Assembly: GCA_045536815.1 (NCBI GenBank)
Contig: JAZSOH010000030.1
Coordinates: forward strand, 1-49,406
Source: UMGS1279 sp045536815
GTDB lineage: Bacteria; Bacillota; Clostridia; Oscillospirales; Acutalibacteraceae
Direction: 5' to 3'
Length of the DNA stretch: 49,406 nucleotides
A program made the translations under genes and the position numbers. Below the pieces are notes generated by a model, which worked only from the letters and a program-made list of their open reading frames with translations, had not been told where the DNA came from and did no database searches. Each line of letters opens with the position of its first letter. Position 1 is the stretch's first letter. This document shows positions 14,692 to 22,272 of this stretch, piece after piece.

Positions 14692-15690
14692 TTATTCCCA
14701 CTCGATAGTGCCAATCGGCTTTGGAGTAAGGTCTAAAAGAACTCGGTTTATACCCTCAACCTCGTGTGTGATACGCTCGGTGATTTTGTGTAAAACGGGG
14801 TAGGGGATTTCTTCGATAGTAGCAGACATAGCGTCTTTTGTATTAACAGCGCGAATGATTGCCGGCCAACCTTCGTAGCGGCTTTCATCTTTAACGCCAA
14901 CGCTTTTAATGTCGGGAACAGCGATAAAATACTGCCAAACCTTTTCGGCAAGACCGCAGTTATCAAATTCTTCTCTAAGAATTGCGTCAGCCTCTCTAAG
15001 AGCGTGAAGCCTGTCTCTGGTAATAGCGCCAAGACAACGAACACCAAGACCGGGACCGGGGAAGGGTTGACGGTAAACCATAGCGTGTGGAAGGCCAAGT
15101 GCCTCGCCAACAACCCTAACTTCGTCTTTATAAAGAAGCTTAATGGGTTCAACAAGCTCAAATTTCAAATCTTCAGGAAGGCCCCCAACATTATGGTGAG
15201 ATTTAACGGCTTTTTTGCCTTCGGCTTGTTTAAAGCTTTCCAAAATATCAGGATAAATTGTACCCTGCGCAAGGAAAGAAACACCCTCAAGCTTTCTTGC
15301 TTCATCAGCGAAAACGTTAATAAATTCGGCACCGATAATTTTTCTCTTTTTCTCGGGGTCAGAAACACCTGCCAGAAGGTTTAAAAAACGGTCGGTAGCG
15401 TCAACATAAATAAGGTTAGCGTCAAGCTCGTCCTTAAATACTTTTACAACATTTTCAGACTCATCCTTACGCATTAAACCGTGGTTAACGTGAACTGATA
15501 TAAGATTTTTGCCGATAGCTTTAATTAGCAAAGCGGCAACAACCGAAGAGTCAACACCGCCAGAGAGGGCGAGTAAAACCTTTTTATCGCCAACCTGTGC
15601 GCGAACCTTTTCGATTTGCTCGGAAATAAACTCGTTTGCAAGTTCTTTAGTAGTGATACGTTTCATTGAATCGGGGCGTCTATTATCCAT
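14692..15690 (-). CDS. guaA: GMP synthase, ATP pyrophosphatase subunit only
   Basis: A 332-residue protein matching only the C-terminal part of GuaA: the PP-loop SGGVDSS (43-49), HVNHGLMRK, the dimerisation domain, and the C-terminus ending LTPKPIGTIEWE. It amidates XMP to GMP using ammonia and ATP. The N-terminal class I glutaminase domain of the usual roughly 510-residue enzyme is absent. The upstream DNA (15,691-15,860) is an AT-rich promoter region with no coding potential, so this is not a frameshift. GGGAGG and the MDNRRPDSMKRI start support 15690. A separate glutaminase subunit must be encoded elsewhere, or free ammonia is used. Confidence 0.9.
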   Translation of the reverse strand: MDNRRPDSMKRITTKELANEFISEQIEKVRAQVGDKKVLLALSGGVDSSVVAALLIKAIGKNLISVHVNHGLMRKDESENVVKVFKDELDANLIYVDATDRFLNLLAGVSDPEKKRKIIGAEFINVFADEARKLEGVSFLAQGTIYPDILESFKQAEGKKAVKSHHNVGGLPEDLKFELVEPIKLLYKDEVRVVGEALGLPHAMVYRQPFPGPGLGVRCLGAITRDRLHALREADAILREEFDNCGLAEKVWQYFIAVPDIKSVGVKDESRYEGWPAIIRAVNTKDAMSATIEEIPYPVLHKITERITHEVEGINRVLLDLTPKPIGTIEWE

Positions 15691-15744
15691 TAAAATTCCT
15701 CCCAAATGGTATAGCAAAAGTTTACTATTTATAAGTATAAAAAT

Positions 15745-15773
15745 ATTATAAAACATTTTTCTTTCTATTTCAA
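15745..15773 (-). promoter_or_regulatory. Promoter of guaA (and probably metY)
   Basis: On the minus strand, a -35 TTGAAA (complement of 15768-15773) and a -10 TATAAT (complement of 15745-15750) with 17-base spacing. No riboswitch-like structure is evident in the leader. Confidence 0.75.
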
Positions 15774-15864
15774 GATTTTTATAAAAACAAAACAACGAAA
15801 ATATATAAAAATATTTTACAAAATTTGATATTTTTTGCAAAAATAATTAAGATTAAAAAATTCG

Positions 15865-15893
15865 TTGAAAGATAAATGAAAATATAGTATAAT
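15865..15893 (+). promoter_or_regulatory. Promoter of the chromate transporter pair
   Basis: A -35 TTGAAA (15865-15870) and a -10 TATAAT (15888-15893) with 17-base spacing. It is divergent from the guaA promoter about 100 bases away. Confidence 0.75.
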
Positions 15894-15923
15894 TATGGTA
15901 ATAAATTTTTGTGGGGTGTAGTG

Positions 15924-16484
15924 GTGTCAAAATCGGGTTTTATGAAAAAACTTAGTTTATTTTGGACATTTTTTAAAATAGGTGCCTTTACATTTGGCGG
16001 CGGATACGCTATGATTCCGCTTATTCAAAAAGAGGTTGTCGAGAACAAAAAATGGGTTAGTGACGACGATATTTTAGAAATTATTGCTATTGCCGAATCG
16101 ACACCCGGCCCGATTGCGATAAATTCCGCAACCTTTATTGGTTACAAGGTCGCAGGTTTTTGGGGTTCGTTTTTTGCTACTTTAGGGGTTGTTGTTCCGT
16201 CTTTTATAATTATTCTTATTATATCTTTAGTGCTTAAAGAGTTCCAAAATATAGTAGCGGTGAAATATGCTTTCTACGGCATACGCGCAGGGGTTTTGGC
16301 ACTACTTATCAAGGCAGTTTACACAATGTACAAAAAAGCGCCTAAGAAGATTTTTTCCTGTATACTTATGTGCCTTGCATTCATTCTTACCGCATTTTTG
16401 TCCGTTCCCGTTCTGGCCGTTATCATTTTTGCAGCGGCAGTCGGAATTATCTACTCCTTTGTGGCAAGGGGGCAGGCAAAATGA
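15924..16484 (+). CDS. Chromate transporter family protein, first half-size subunit
   Basis: A 186-residue membrane protein with one ChrA domain: FFKIGAFTFGGGYAMIPLIQ, then ESTPGPIAIN and GFWGSFFATLGVVVPSF. Half-size ChrA proteins work as pairs, exporting chromate or another anion. GTG at 15924 is chosen because GGGGTG lies 5-10 bases upstream and just downstream of the promoter. An ATG at 15942 is possible. The stop overlaps the start of the second subunit (ATGA), so the two are translationally coupled. Confidence 0.85.
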   Translation: MSKSGFMKKLSLFWTFFKIGAFTFGGGYAMIPLIQKEVVENKKWVSDDDILEIIAIAESTPGPIAINSATFIGYKVAGFWGSFFATLGVVVPSFIIILIISLVLKEFQNIVAVKYAFYGIRAGVLALLIKAVYTMYKKAPKKIFSCILMCLAFILTAFLSVPVLAVIIFAAAVGIIYSFVARGQAK

Positions 16485-17089
16485 TAGAGGTTTTACTTAA
16501 GATATTAGAACTGTTTACTACCTTTTTCAAAATAGGGCTTTTTACATTTGGCGGCGGGTACGCTATGCTTCCGCTTATTAGGGAAGAGACAATAAGCAGA
16601 GCTTGGGTAACTGAGGCAGAGCTTATAAACTTTATTGCAGTAAGCGAAAGCACGCCCGGACCTTTTGCTATAAATATGGCGACCTATTTAGGCTCATCGG
16701 TTTGCAGTAAGTGGGGAACAATTTATAGTATTTTAGGCTCATTTTTTGCAACGCTTGGTGTAGTTTTGCCATCATTCATTGTTATTTTGATTGTAGCCAA
16801 GTGCTTTGAAAAATTCAAAAACAACTCACTTGTAAAGGGTGCGATGTCCGGCCTTAAGCCTACTGTAGTAGGTCTTATTGCGGCGGCGGTTTTATCGGTT
16901 GCTAAAACTGTTTTAGTACCAAACGGACTGAGTGCTTTAGTTTTCACATCGCCTATTATTTATATTTCTTTAGCGATTACTATTGTATCGCTTATAGCCG
17001 CCTTTAAAAAGGTGCACCCAATAATTATAATTCTTTGCTCTGCCGCCATTGGCATAGCGGTTGGGTACGCATTTAAAATGCCTGTATAA
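16481..17089 (+). CDS. Chromate transporter family protein, second half-size subunit
   Basis: A 202-residue partner with the same architecture: FFKIGLFTFGGGYAMLPLI, SESTPGPFAIN, GSFFATLGVVLPSFIV. It begins with AGGGGGCAGG before the ATG at 16481, overlapping the first subunit by four bases. The two copies probably arose by duplication and insert in opposite orientations. The physiological substrate in an anaerobe is unclear. Confidence 0.87.
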   Translation: MIEVLLKILELFTTFFKIGLFTFGGGYAMLPLIREETISRAWVTEAELINFIAVSESTPGPFAINMATYLGSSVCSKWGTIYSILGSFFATLGVVLPSFIVILIVAKCFEKFKNNSLVKGAMSGLKPTVVGLIAAAVLSVAKTVLVPNGLSALVFTSPIIYISLAITIVSLIAAFKKVHPIIIILCSAAIGIAVGYAFKMPV

Positions 17090-17094
17090 AATGA

Positions 17095-17124
17095 AACTCC
17101 GCGGAACTTAAAGTCCGCGGAGTT
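17095..17124 (+). terminator. Terminator after the chromate transporter pair
   Basis: The stem AACTCCGCGGA/TCCGCGGAGTT with loop CTTAAAG-like bases is followed by TTTTTGTG. It also lies at the end of the convergent DUF711 gene. Confidence 0.88.
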
Positions 17125-17133
17125 TTTGTGTTT

Positions 17134-18492
17134 TTAGTTTTTAAGACTTTGAATGGGGGCGGGGATACGGCCGCCACGATTTATAAACTTAAACGGAGAA
17201 GAGGTATTAACCCTCATAACAGGTCCGCTTCCGAGAAGTCCACCAAATTCAAGCTCATCGCCAACCGTTTTGCCGATAGCGGGAATAACGCGAACGGCAG
17301 TGGTTTTTGAGTTAATCATACCTATTGCGGCCTCGTCGGCAATAATTGCTGAAATAACCTCAGGCGGTGTATCGCCGGGAATATTAATCATATCAAGACC
17401 AACTGAGCAAACTGCAGTCATAGCCTCAAGCTTTTCTATGGTGAGAACACCGCTTCTTGCGGCGTCTATCATACCCGCGTCTTCAGTAACGGGAATAAAT
17501 GCGCCCGAAAGACCGCCAACGTGAGAAGATGCCATAACGCCACCTTTTTTAACCGCGTCATTAAGAAGAGCCAAAGCGGCGGTAGTTCCACAAGCACCAC
17601 AGGTTTCAAGGCCCATCTCTTCAAGAATGTGTGCAACCGAGTCACCAACTGCGGGGGTGGGAGCGAGGGAAAGGTCAACAATACCAAAAGGAACCCCTAA
17701 AGCATTAGCGGCTTCTTTGGCAACAAGCTGACCAACACGTGTAATTTTAAAAGCGGTGCGTTTAACAAGGTCGGCAACGCCAGTAAGGTCGGCTTCGGGA
17801 ATTTTTGTAAGGGCTGCGCGAACAACACCGGGACCTGAAACACCAACGTTAATAACACAGTCGGGCTCGCCAACCCCAAGGAAAGCGCCTGCCATAAAGG
17901 GATTATCTTCGGGAGCGTTGCAGAAAACAACAAGCTTAGCCGCACCAATACAGTTGCGGTCGGCGGTGAGTTCTGCCGCTTTTTTAACCGTTTCACCCAT
18001 TATCTTAACGGCATCCATATTTATACCCGCCTTGGTTGAACCAATGTTAACCGAAGAGCAAATATGGTCGGTAATGCTAAGTGCTTCGGGGATACTCGCA
18101 ATAAGCTCTCTATCACCTGCGGCAAAGCCTTTGCCAACAAGTGCAGAATAACCGCCGATAAAGTTAACACCAACCGCATTTGCCGCCTTTTCAAGAGTTA
18201 CTGCAAATTTAACGGTGTCTTTACTTTTAGCTGCCGCAGCAATAATAGCAATAGGGGTAACCGAAATACGTTTGTTTATAATCGGTATGCCGTATTTCTT
18301 CTCAATTCCCTCACAAACGGGGACAAGGTCTTTAGCGCAGCTTGTGATTTTTTTGTAGATTTTATCACAGGCCTTGTCAATATCCTCGTCAATACAGTCG
18401 AGAAGAGAAATACCCATAGTAACCGTACGAATGTCGAGATGCTCCTCTTCAATCATACGGATAGTTTCAAGTATGTCGTGTGTATTATACAT
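17134..18492 (-). CDS. PFL family protein (DUF711/UPF0210)
   Basis: A 452-residue conserved protein, full length for UPF0210. The fold is related to pyruvate-formate-lyase-like barrels, but the biochemical role is not established. Glycine-rich segments such as NFIGGYSALVGKGF, CSSVNIGSTKAGINMDAV and GACGTTAALALLND are typical. AAGGGGAACATAT precedes the ATG. It lies 11 bases after an ACT-domain gene, a pairing conserved in many Firmicutes, which suggests the ACT protein senses a ligand for this enzyme. Confidence 0.88.
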   Translation of the reverse strand: MYNTHDILETIRMIEEEHLDIRTVTMGISLLDCIDEDIDKACDKIYKKITSCAKDLVPVCEGIEKKYGIPIINKRISVTPIAIIAAAAKSKDTVKFAVTLEKAANAVGVNFIGGYSALVGKGFAAGDRELIASIPEALSITDHICSSVNIGSTKAGINMDAVKIMGETVKKAAELTADRNCIGAAKLVVFCNAPEDNPFMAGAFLGVGEPDCVINVGVSGPGVVRAALTKIPEADLTGVADLVKRTAFKITRVGQLVAKEAANALGVPFGIVDLSLAPTPAVGDSVAHILEEMGLETCGACGTTAALALLNDAVKKGGVMASSHVGGLSGAFIPVTEDAGMIDAARSGVLTIEKLEAMTAVCSVGLDMINIPGDTPPEVISAIIADEAAIGMINSKTTAVRVIPAIGKTVGDELEFGGLLGSGPVMRVNTSSPFKFINRGGRIPAPIQSLKN

Positions 18493-18503
18493 ATATGTTC
18501 CCC

Positions 18504-18773
18504 TTAAATACTGTGCATGGAATTGAAAATATCTTCATGCATAACGTGAATAGACATTCCCATTTCTTCGCCCATTTTTTTCATATTATCTGCAAAATCA
18601 CCGAATTTACCTTTAATATCGTCAATTTCGCCAAGCATTATCATGCAAAACATATCTGAAAGAACCGATTGGGTAACTTCAGAAATATTGATATTGAACT
18701 CTGAACAGCGTGCAGAAACCTTTGCCAAAATACCAACAGAGTCTTTACCCACAACAGTTATAACCGCCTTCAT
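18504..18773 (-). CDS. ACT-domain protein (UPF0237)
   Basis: An 89-residue stand-alone ACT protein. MKAVITVVGKDSVGILAKVS begins a beta-alpha-beta ACT fold that usually binds amino acids or similar small ligands as dimers. The ATG at 18773 directly follows AGGAGG; an in-frame upstream extension is 5' leader. It is co-transcribed with DUF711. Confidence 0.88.
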   Translation of the reverse strand: MKAVITVVGKDSVGILAKVSARCSEFNINISEVTQSVLSDMFCMIMLGEIDDIKGKFGDFADNMKKMGEEMGMSIHVMHEDIFNSMHSI

Positions 18774-18802
18774 TTTTATTCCTCCTAAGTAATATTTAAC
18801 CC

Positions 18803-18831
18803 ATTTTAACATATTTTTACCTTTAAGTAAA
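18803..18831 (-). promoter_or_regulatory. Promoter of the ACT-DUF711 operon
   Basis: On the minus strand, a -35 TTTACT (complement of 18826-18831) and a -10 TAAAAT (complement of 18803-18808) with 17-base spacing. Confidence 0.6.
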
Positions 18832-18872
18832 GCGGAAAAATGAAATTATTGGTTTTATATTTCAAAAAAAAC

Positions 18873-18901
18873 TGTACTTTTTAGAAAAAATATATTATAA
18901 T
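18873..18901 (+). promoter_or_regulatory. Likely promoter of the Lrp-aminotransferase-ispE operon
   Basis: A consensus -10 TATAAT at 18896-18901 with a weak -35 TGTACT at 18873-18878, 17 bases apart. The weak -35 may mean activator dependence. Confidence 0.5.
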
Positions 18902-18941
18902 CAAAATTGGATATATATTTTTAAAGGAAAGAGGAGACATT

Positions 18942-19424
18942 ATGAACGTTAAATTACTTAAATTGCTTGAAAAAAATGCGCGCGCAACCACTGCCGACCT
19001 CGCCACTATGCTTGGATGCAGCGAAGCTGAGGTTTGCGATGAAATAGCAAACATGCAAAAGACCGGTCTTATCCGCGGTTTTAAAACTGTTATTGACTGG
19101 GAAAGGCTTGACAGTTCATATGTTTCGGCTCTTATTGAGCTTAAGGTTACACCTCAGCCCGATTTGGGTTTTGAGGAAATAGCTAAAACTGTTATGAAAT
19201 ATAAAGAGGTAGAAACGGTTTATCTTATGTCGGGCGGTTATGACCTCTCAGTTATTGTTAAGGGCAAAACCTTCCAAGAGGTTGCGCAGTTTGTAGGTAA
19301 GGTTTTGGCGCCTATGAAAAATGTTATTTCAACAGCTACACATTTTGTTCTTCGCAGATATAAAGAGCTTGACATAGTTCTTTGCGGTGATGAGGGCGAC
19401 GATAGGGGGAACTTTGTACTGTGA
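18942..19424 (+). CDS. Lrp/AsnC family transcriptional regulator
   Basis: A 160-residue protein with an N-terminal helix-turn-helix (LLEKNARATTADLATMLGCS ... GLIRGFKTVID) and a C-terminal RAM ligand-binding domain (ETVYLMSGGYDLSVIVKG). Such regulators bind amino acids. GAGGAG precedes the ATG. It overlaps the aminotransferase by four bases (GTGA), so it probably controls this operon in response to that enzyme's substrate or product. Confidence 0.9.
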   Translation: MNVKLLKLLEKNARATTADLATMLGCSEAEVCDEIANMQKTGLIRGFKTVIDWERLDSSYVSALIELKVTPQPDLGFEEIAKTVMKYKEVETVYLMSGGYDLSVIVKGKTFQEVAQFVGKVLAPMKNVISTATHFVLRRYKELDIVLCGDEGDDRGNFVL

Positions 19425-20599
19425 TAGATTATAGCAAGATTTTAAATCCTATCGCTTCACAGTTAAAGCCTTCCGGAATTCGTAAGTTTTTTGATATTAC
19501 CGAGCAAATGGACCACGTTATTTCTCTTGGTGTTGGTGAGCCTGATTTTAAAACTCCTTGGCACATTCGCAGAGCAGGCATTGAATCGTTAGAAGCAGGT
19601 AAGACCAGGTACACCGCAAACAAGGGTATGGAAGAGCTTTGCCGTGAAATTGTTAGTTACACCAAAAGAAAAATCGGCATATCATACGACACCGACGAGG
19701 TGCTTGTAACTGTTGGCGGAAGCGAAGCTATTGATGGGGCTATAAGAGCACTTGTAACTCCCGGCGAAGAGGTTTTGGTTCCTATGCCAAGCTTTGTTTG
19801 TTATGAGCCGATAATCCGTCTTGCAGGTGGCATACCCGTACCCATTGAGCTTACTGCCGACAATAGCTTTGTTTTAACTGCTGAGCAAATCGAAAACAAG
19901 GTTACAAAAAATACTAAGGCACTTATTTTGCCTTATCCCGGCAACCCTACAGGTGCAATAATGAAGAGGGAAGATTTAGAAAAAATTGCCCCAACCATTA
20001 TTAAGCATAATTTGTTTGTTTTGTCGGACGAAATTTATGCAGAACTCACCTACACTGATGATAGGCATGTTTCAATAGCTGAAATTGAGGGCATGAAGGA
20101 AAGAACGGTTATTATTTCGGGATTTTCTAAAACCTTTTCAATGACGGGCTGGCGACTTGGCTACGCTATTGGCCCCGAGCCTATAATAAAGCTTATGACC
20201 AAAATTCATCAGTTCGCCATAATGTCGGCGCCAACCACCTCGCAGTATGCCGCTATAGAGGCACTTAAAAATGGCGATGAAGATGTTAGGGCTATGGTGG
20301 AGGAATATGACGCAAGGCGTAGACTTATTGTAGACGGATTTAGAAAAATAGGTCTCGACTGTTTTGAGCCGCTTGGCGCGTTTTATGTTTTCCCATCTAT
20401 AAAATCAACCGGCCTTACAAGTGAAGAGTTTTGCGAAAAGCTTTTATATGCAAAAAAGGTTGCCTTGGTGCCCGGCTCGGCTTTCGGCGAGTGCGGTGAA
20501 GGCTTTGTGAGGGCTTCCTACTGTTACAGTATAGAGCATATTAAAGAGGCTTTAAAGCGGGTTGGAGAATTTTTGGAAGAAATTAAAAATGAAAAATAA
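19421..20599 (+). CDS. Class I/II PLP aminotransferase
   Basis: A 392-residue fold-type I aminotransferase. N175 in PGNPTG, D203 in LSDEIYAELTY, the Schiff-base lysine K237 in SGFSKTFSMTGWRLGY and R245 are in place. The family includes aspartate, aromatic and alanine-type enzymes (AspC/PatA-like); the substrate is not resolved. It starts at a GTG whose next base completes the TGA of the Lrp gene. It is tightly coupled to Lrp upstream and overlaps ispE downstream. Confidence 0.9.
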   Translation: MIDYSKILNPIASQLKPSGIRKFFDITEQMDHVISLGVGEPDFKTPWHIRRAGIESLEAGKTRYTANKGMEELCREIVSYTKRKIGISYDTDEVLVTVGGSEAIDGAIRALVTPGEEVLVPMPSFVCYEPIIRLAGGIPVPIELTADNSFVLTAEQIENKVTKNTKALILPYPGNPTGAIMKREDLEKIAPTIIKHNLFVLSDEIYAELTYTDDRHVSIAEIEGMKERTVIISGFSKTFSMTGWRLGYAIGPEPIIKLMTKIHQFAIMSAPTTSQYAAIEALKNGDEDVRAMVEEYDARRRLIVDGFRKIGLDCFEPLGAFYVFPSIKSTGLTSEEFCEKLLYAKKVALVPGSAFGECGEGFVRASYCYSIEHIKEALKRVGEFLEEIKNEK

Positions 20600-21455
20600 T
20601 CTTATTTGTTATGCAAACGCCAAGGTAAATCTTCATCTGGAGGTTTTAGGCAAAAGGGAAGATGGGTATCATAATATATCTTCTGTTTTTCGTTCGGTAA
20701 GCCTTAAAGATAGGCTTGAAATAACCTTAAATTGTAGCAAAGAAATTTTAGTTATTTTGGAAAATGCTGAAATAGCTAAAGAAGACAATCTTGTTTTTCT
20801 TGCTGCTAAAAGGTTTTTCGAGGCGGCGGGTCTACCGCTTGGTGCTAAGATTAATTTGGAAAAGAATATTCCACTTTCGGCGGGTCTTGGTGGCGGTAGC
20901 GCCGATGCGGCAGCTACCTTGATAGCACTAAATAAAATGACCGATTATCCACTTGGCGACGAGAAGCTTGAAAAAATAGCGCTTGAGCTTGGCGCAGATG
21001 TACCTTTTTGCCTTTACGGAGGAACAAAAAAAGCCGAGGGACTTGGAGAAAAGCTTACCGATATAACCCCTAAAAAAGAAGCCTTTGCTATTCTTGTAAA
21101 GCATCATAAAAAACAGTCAACAGGGCATATGTATAGCCTTGTAGATGCGGCACCTCATAAAGCAAGTGTTACAGAAAGGGTTGTTTTGGCACTTGAAAAG
21201 GGGAATGATGCCGAGCTTAAAAAATGTGCAAGAAATGATTTTTTAAGTGTTTCAAGCGACAAAAGCGAACAAGAGCAAATTATAAAAAAGCTCTATGAAA
21301 TGGGGGCTTTTTTGTCGGGACTTTCGGGAAGCGGCCCAACTGTTTTTGGCCTTTTTGATAAAGAGCCTTTGGACGATATGATTTTTGAGCTTAAAAAGTT
21401 ATACAAAGAGGTTTACCTTTGTAAAACCGCAGTTTGCGGCATAGAATTTGAATAA
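20589..21455 (+). CDS. ispE: 4-diphosphocytidyl-2-C-methyl-D-erythritol kinase
   Basis: A 288-residue GHMP kinase of the MEP isoprenoid pathway that phosphorylates CDP-ME. YANAKVNLHLEVLGKREDGYH at the N-terminus and the ATP loop PLSAGLGGGSADAAA (95-109) identify it, and GLSGSGPTVFGLF supplies the third GHMP motif. The ATG at 20589 overlaps the aminotransferase gene by 11 bases. A terminator-like hairpin follows at 21461. Confidence 0.95.
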   Translation: MKNNLICYANAKVNLHLEVLGKREDGYHNISSVFRSVSLKDRLEITLNCSKEILVILENAEIAKEDNLVFLAAKRFFEAAGLPLGAKINLEKNIPLSAGLGGGSADAAATLIALNKMTDYPLGDEKLEKIALELGADVPFCLYGGTKKAEGLGEKLTDITPKKEAFAILVKHHKKQSTGHMYSLVDAAPHKASVTERVVLALEKGNDAELKKCARNDFLSVSSDKSEQEQIIKKLYEMGAFLSGLSGSGPTVFGLFDKEPLDDMIFELKKLYKEVYLCKTAVCGIEFE

Positions 21456-21460
21456 AAAAC

Positions 21461-21508
21461 AAAAACACTCCAATAATGTGATTAGATTCATATTATAGGG
21501 GTGTTTTT
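21461..21508 (+). terminator. Long hairpin with T-tract that contains the spoIIR ribosome binding site
   Basis: AAAAACACTCC (21461-21471) pairs with GGGGTGTTTTT (21498-21508), and a further eight pairs extend the stem to an eight-base loop, with one A-A mismatch. The 3' arm holds GGGGTG, the only Shine-Dalgarno sequence of spoIIR, and its T-run abuts the ATG. It could end ispE transcription and also hide the spoIIR ribosome binding site in read-through messages. Confidence 0.8.
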
Positions 21509-21509
21509 T

Positions 21510-22142
21510 ATGTCTAAATTTTTTGACAGACTTTTTAGTAAAGAATTTTTTAAAAAGGATGTAACTGTTTCGATTGTAATCGCACTTATTTTTTCTATTA
21601 TACTTAATTTAGTGGGGTTTGATACGAAATGCGAAAGAATAAGAAATAATGTACTTAGAATTCATATTCTTGCTAATTCTGATAGCGATCAAGACCAAAA
21701 AATGAAGCTTGAAATTAAAGATTGTATACTACTTGCGAGTAACGGCATCTTAAATGAAGCGATGAGCAAGGAAGAGGCGATTTTAGCGGCAAGCAAAAAG
21801 CTTTCTACCTTTGAGGATATAGCGCAAAAGGTTGTTAAAAGTTATGGTAAAGATTATCCCGTTAAGGTTGAAATAGAAAAAACATATTTTGATACCAGAG
21901 AATATGAGGATTTTACGTTACCGGCAGGGCAGTACGACGCTTTAAGGGTTTTAATAGGTAAGGCAGAGGGTAAAAACTGGTGGTGTATTATGTTTCCCAC
22001 CCTTTGCATACCTGCCGCAAAATCGAAAAGTTCTATTGAGGCGGTTACAAATAAAAGTACGGCAAAAATTACTGAAAATTACAAAAACTATAAGGTTAAA
22101 TTTAAAATCGTAGAGATTTATGAGAGGCTAAAAAGAAGATAG
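21510..22142 (+). CDS. spoIIR: Stage II sporulation protein R
   Basis: A 210-residue protein made in the forespore that signals SpoIIGA in the mother cell to process pro-sigma-E. After an N-terminal membrane segment (about 16-35), LRIHILANSDSDQDQKMKLEIKD is the hallmark of the SpoIIR family, followed by GKNWWCIMFPTLC. AGGGGTG precedes the ATG at 21510; a GTG three codons earlier is inside that site. No forespore sigma-F promoter was confidently located. Its presence indicates an endospore-forming lineage. Confidence 0.92.
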   Translation: MSKFFDRLFSKEFFKKDVTVSIVIALIFSIILNLVGFDTKCERIRNNVLRIHILANSDSDQDQKMKLEIKDCILLASNGILNEAMSKEEAILAASKKLSTFEDIAQKVVKSYGKDYPVKVEIEKTYFDTREYEDFTLPAGQYDALRVLIGKAEGKNWWCIMFPTLCIPAAKSKSSIEAVTNKSTAKITENYKNYKVKFKIVEIYERLKRR

Positions 22143-22194
22143 GGTATAAGACCTAAAAAAGTGTGAAAAAGTTGGAATTTTCTTGTTTTTTGTG

Positions 22195-22223
22195 TTGACA
22201 AAGAGGGGGTAATTTGTTATAGT
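22195..22223 (+). promoter_or_regulatory. Promoter of the glycosidase-like gene
   Basis: A -35 TTGACA (22195-22200) and a -10 TATAGT (22218-22223) with 17-base spacing, about 50 bases before the start codon. Confidence 0.78.
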
Positions 22224-22272
22224 GTAATTGACTATAAAGTATATGCTATATATACCGTATGAGGTGATATTT

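Noticed and set aside
15691..15840. N-terminal extension of the GMP synthase that might represent a degenerate glutaminase domain
   Set aside because: The 50 extra residues are AT-rich translation of the promoter region, with no Cys nucleophile motif and no ribosome binding site.
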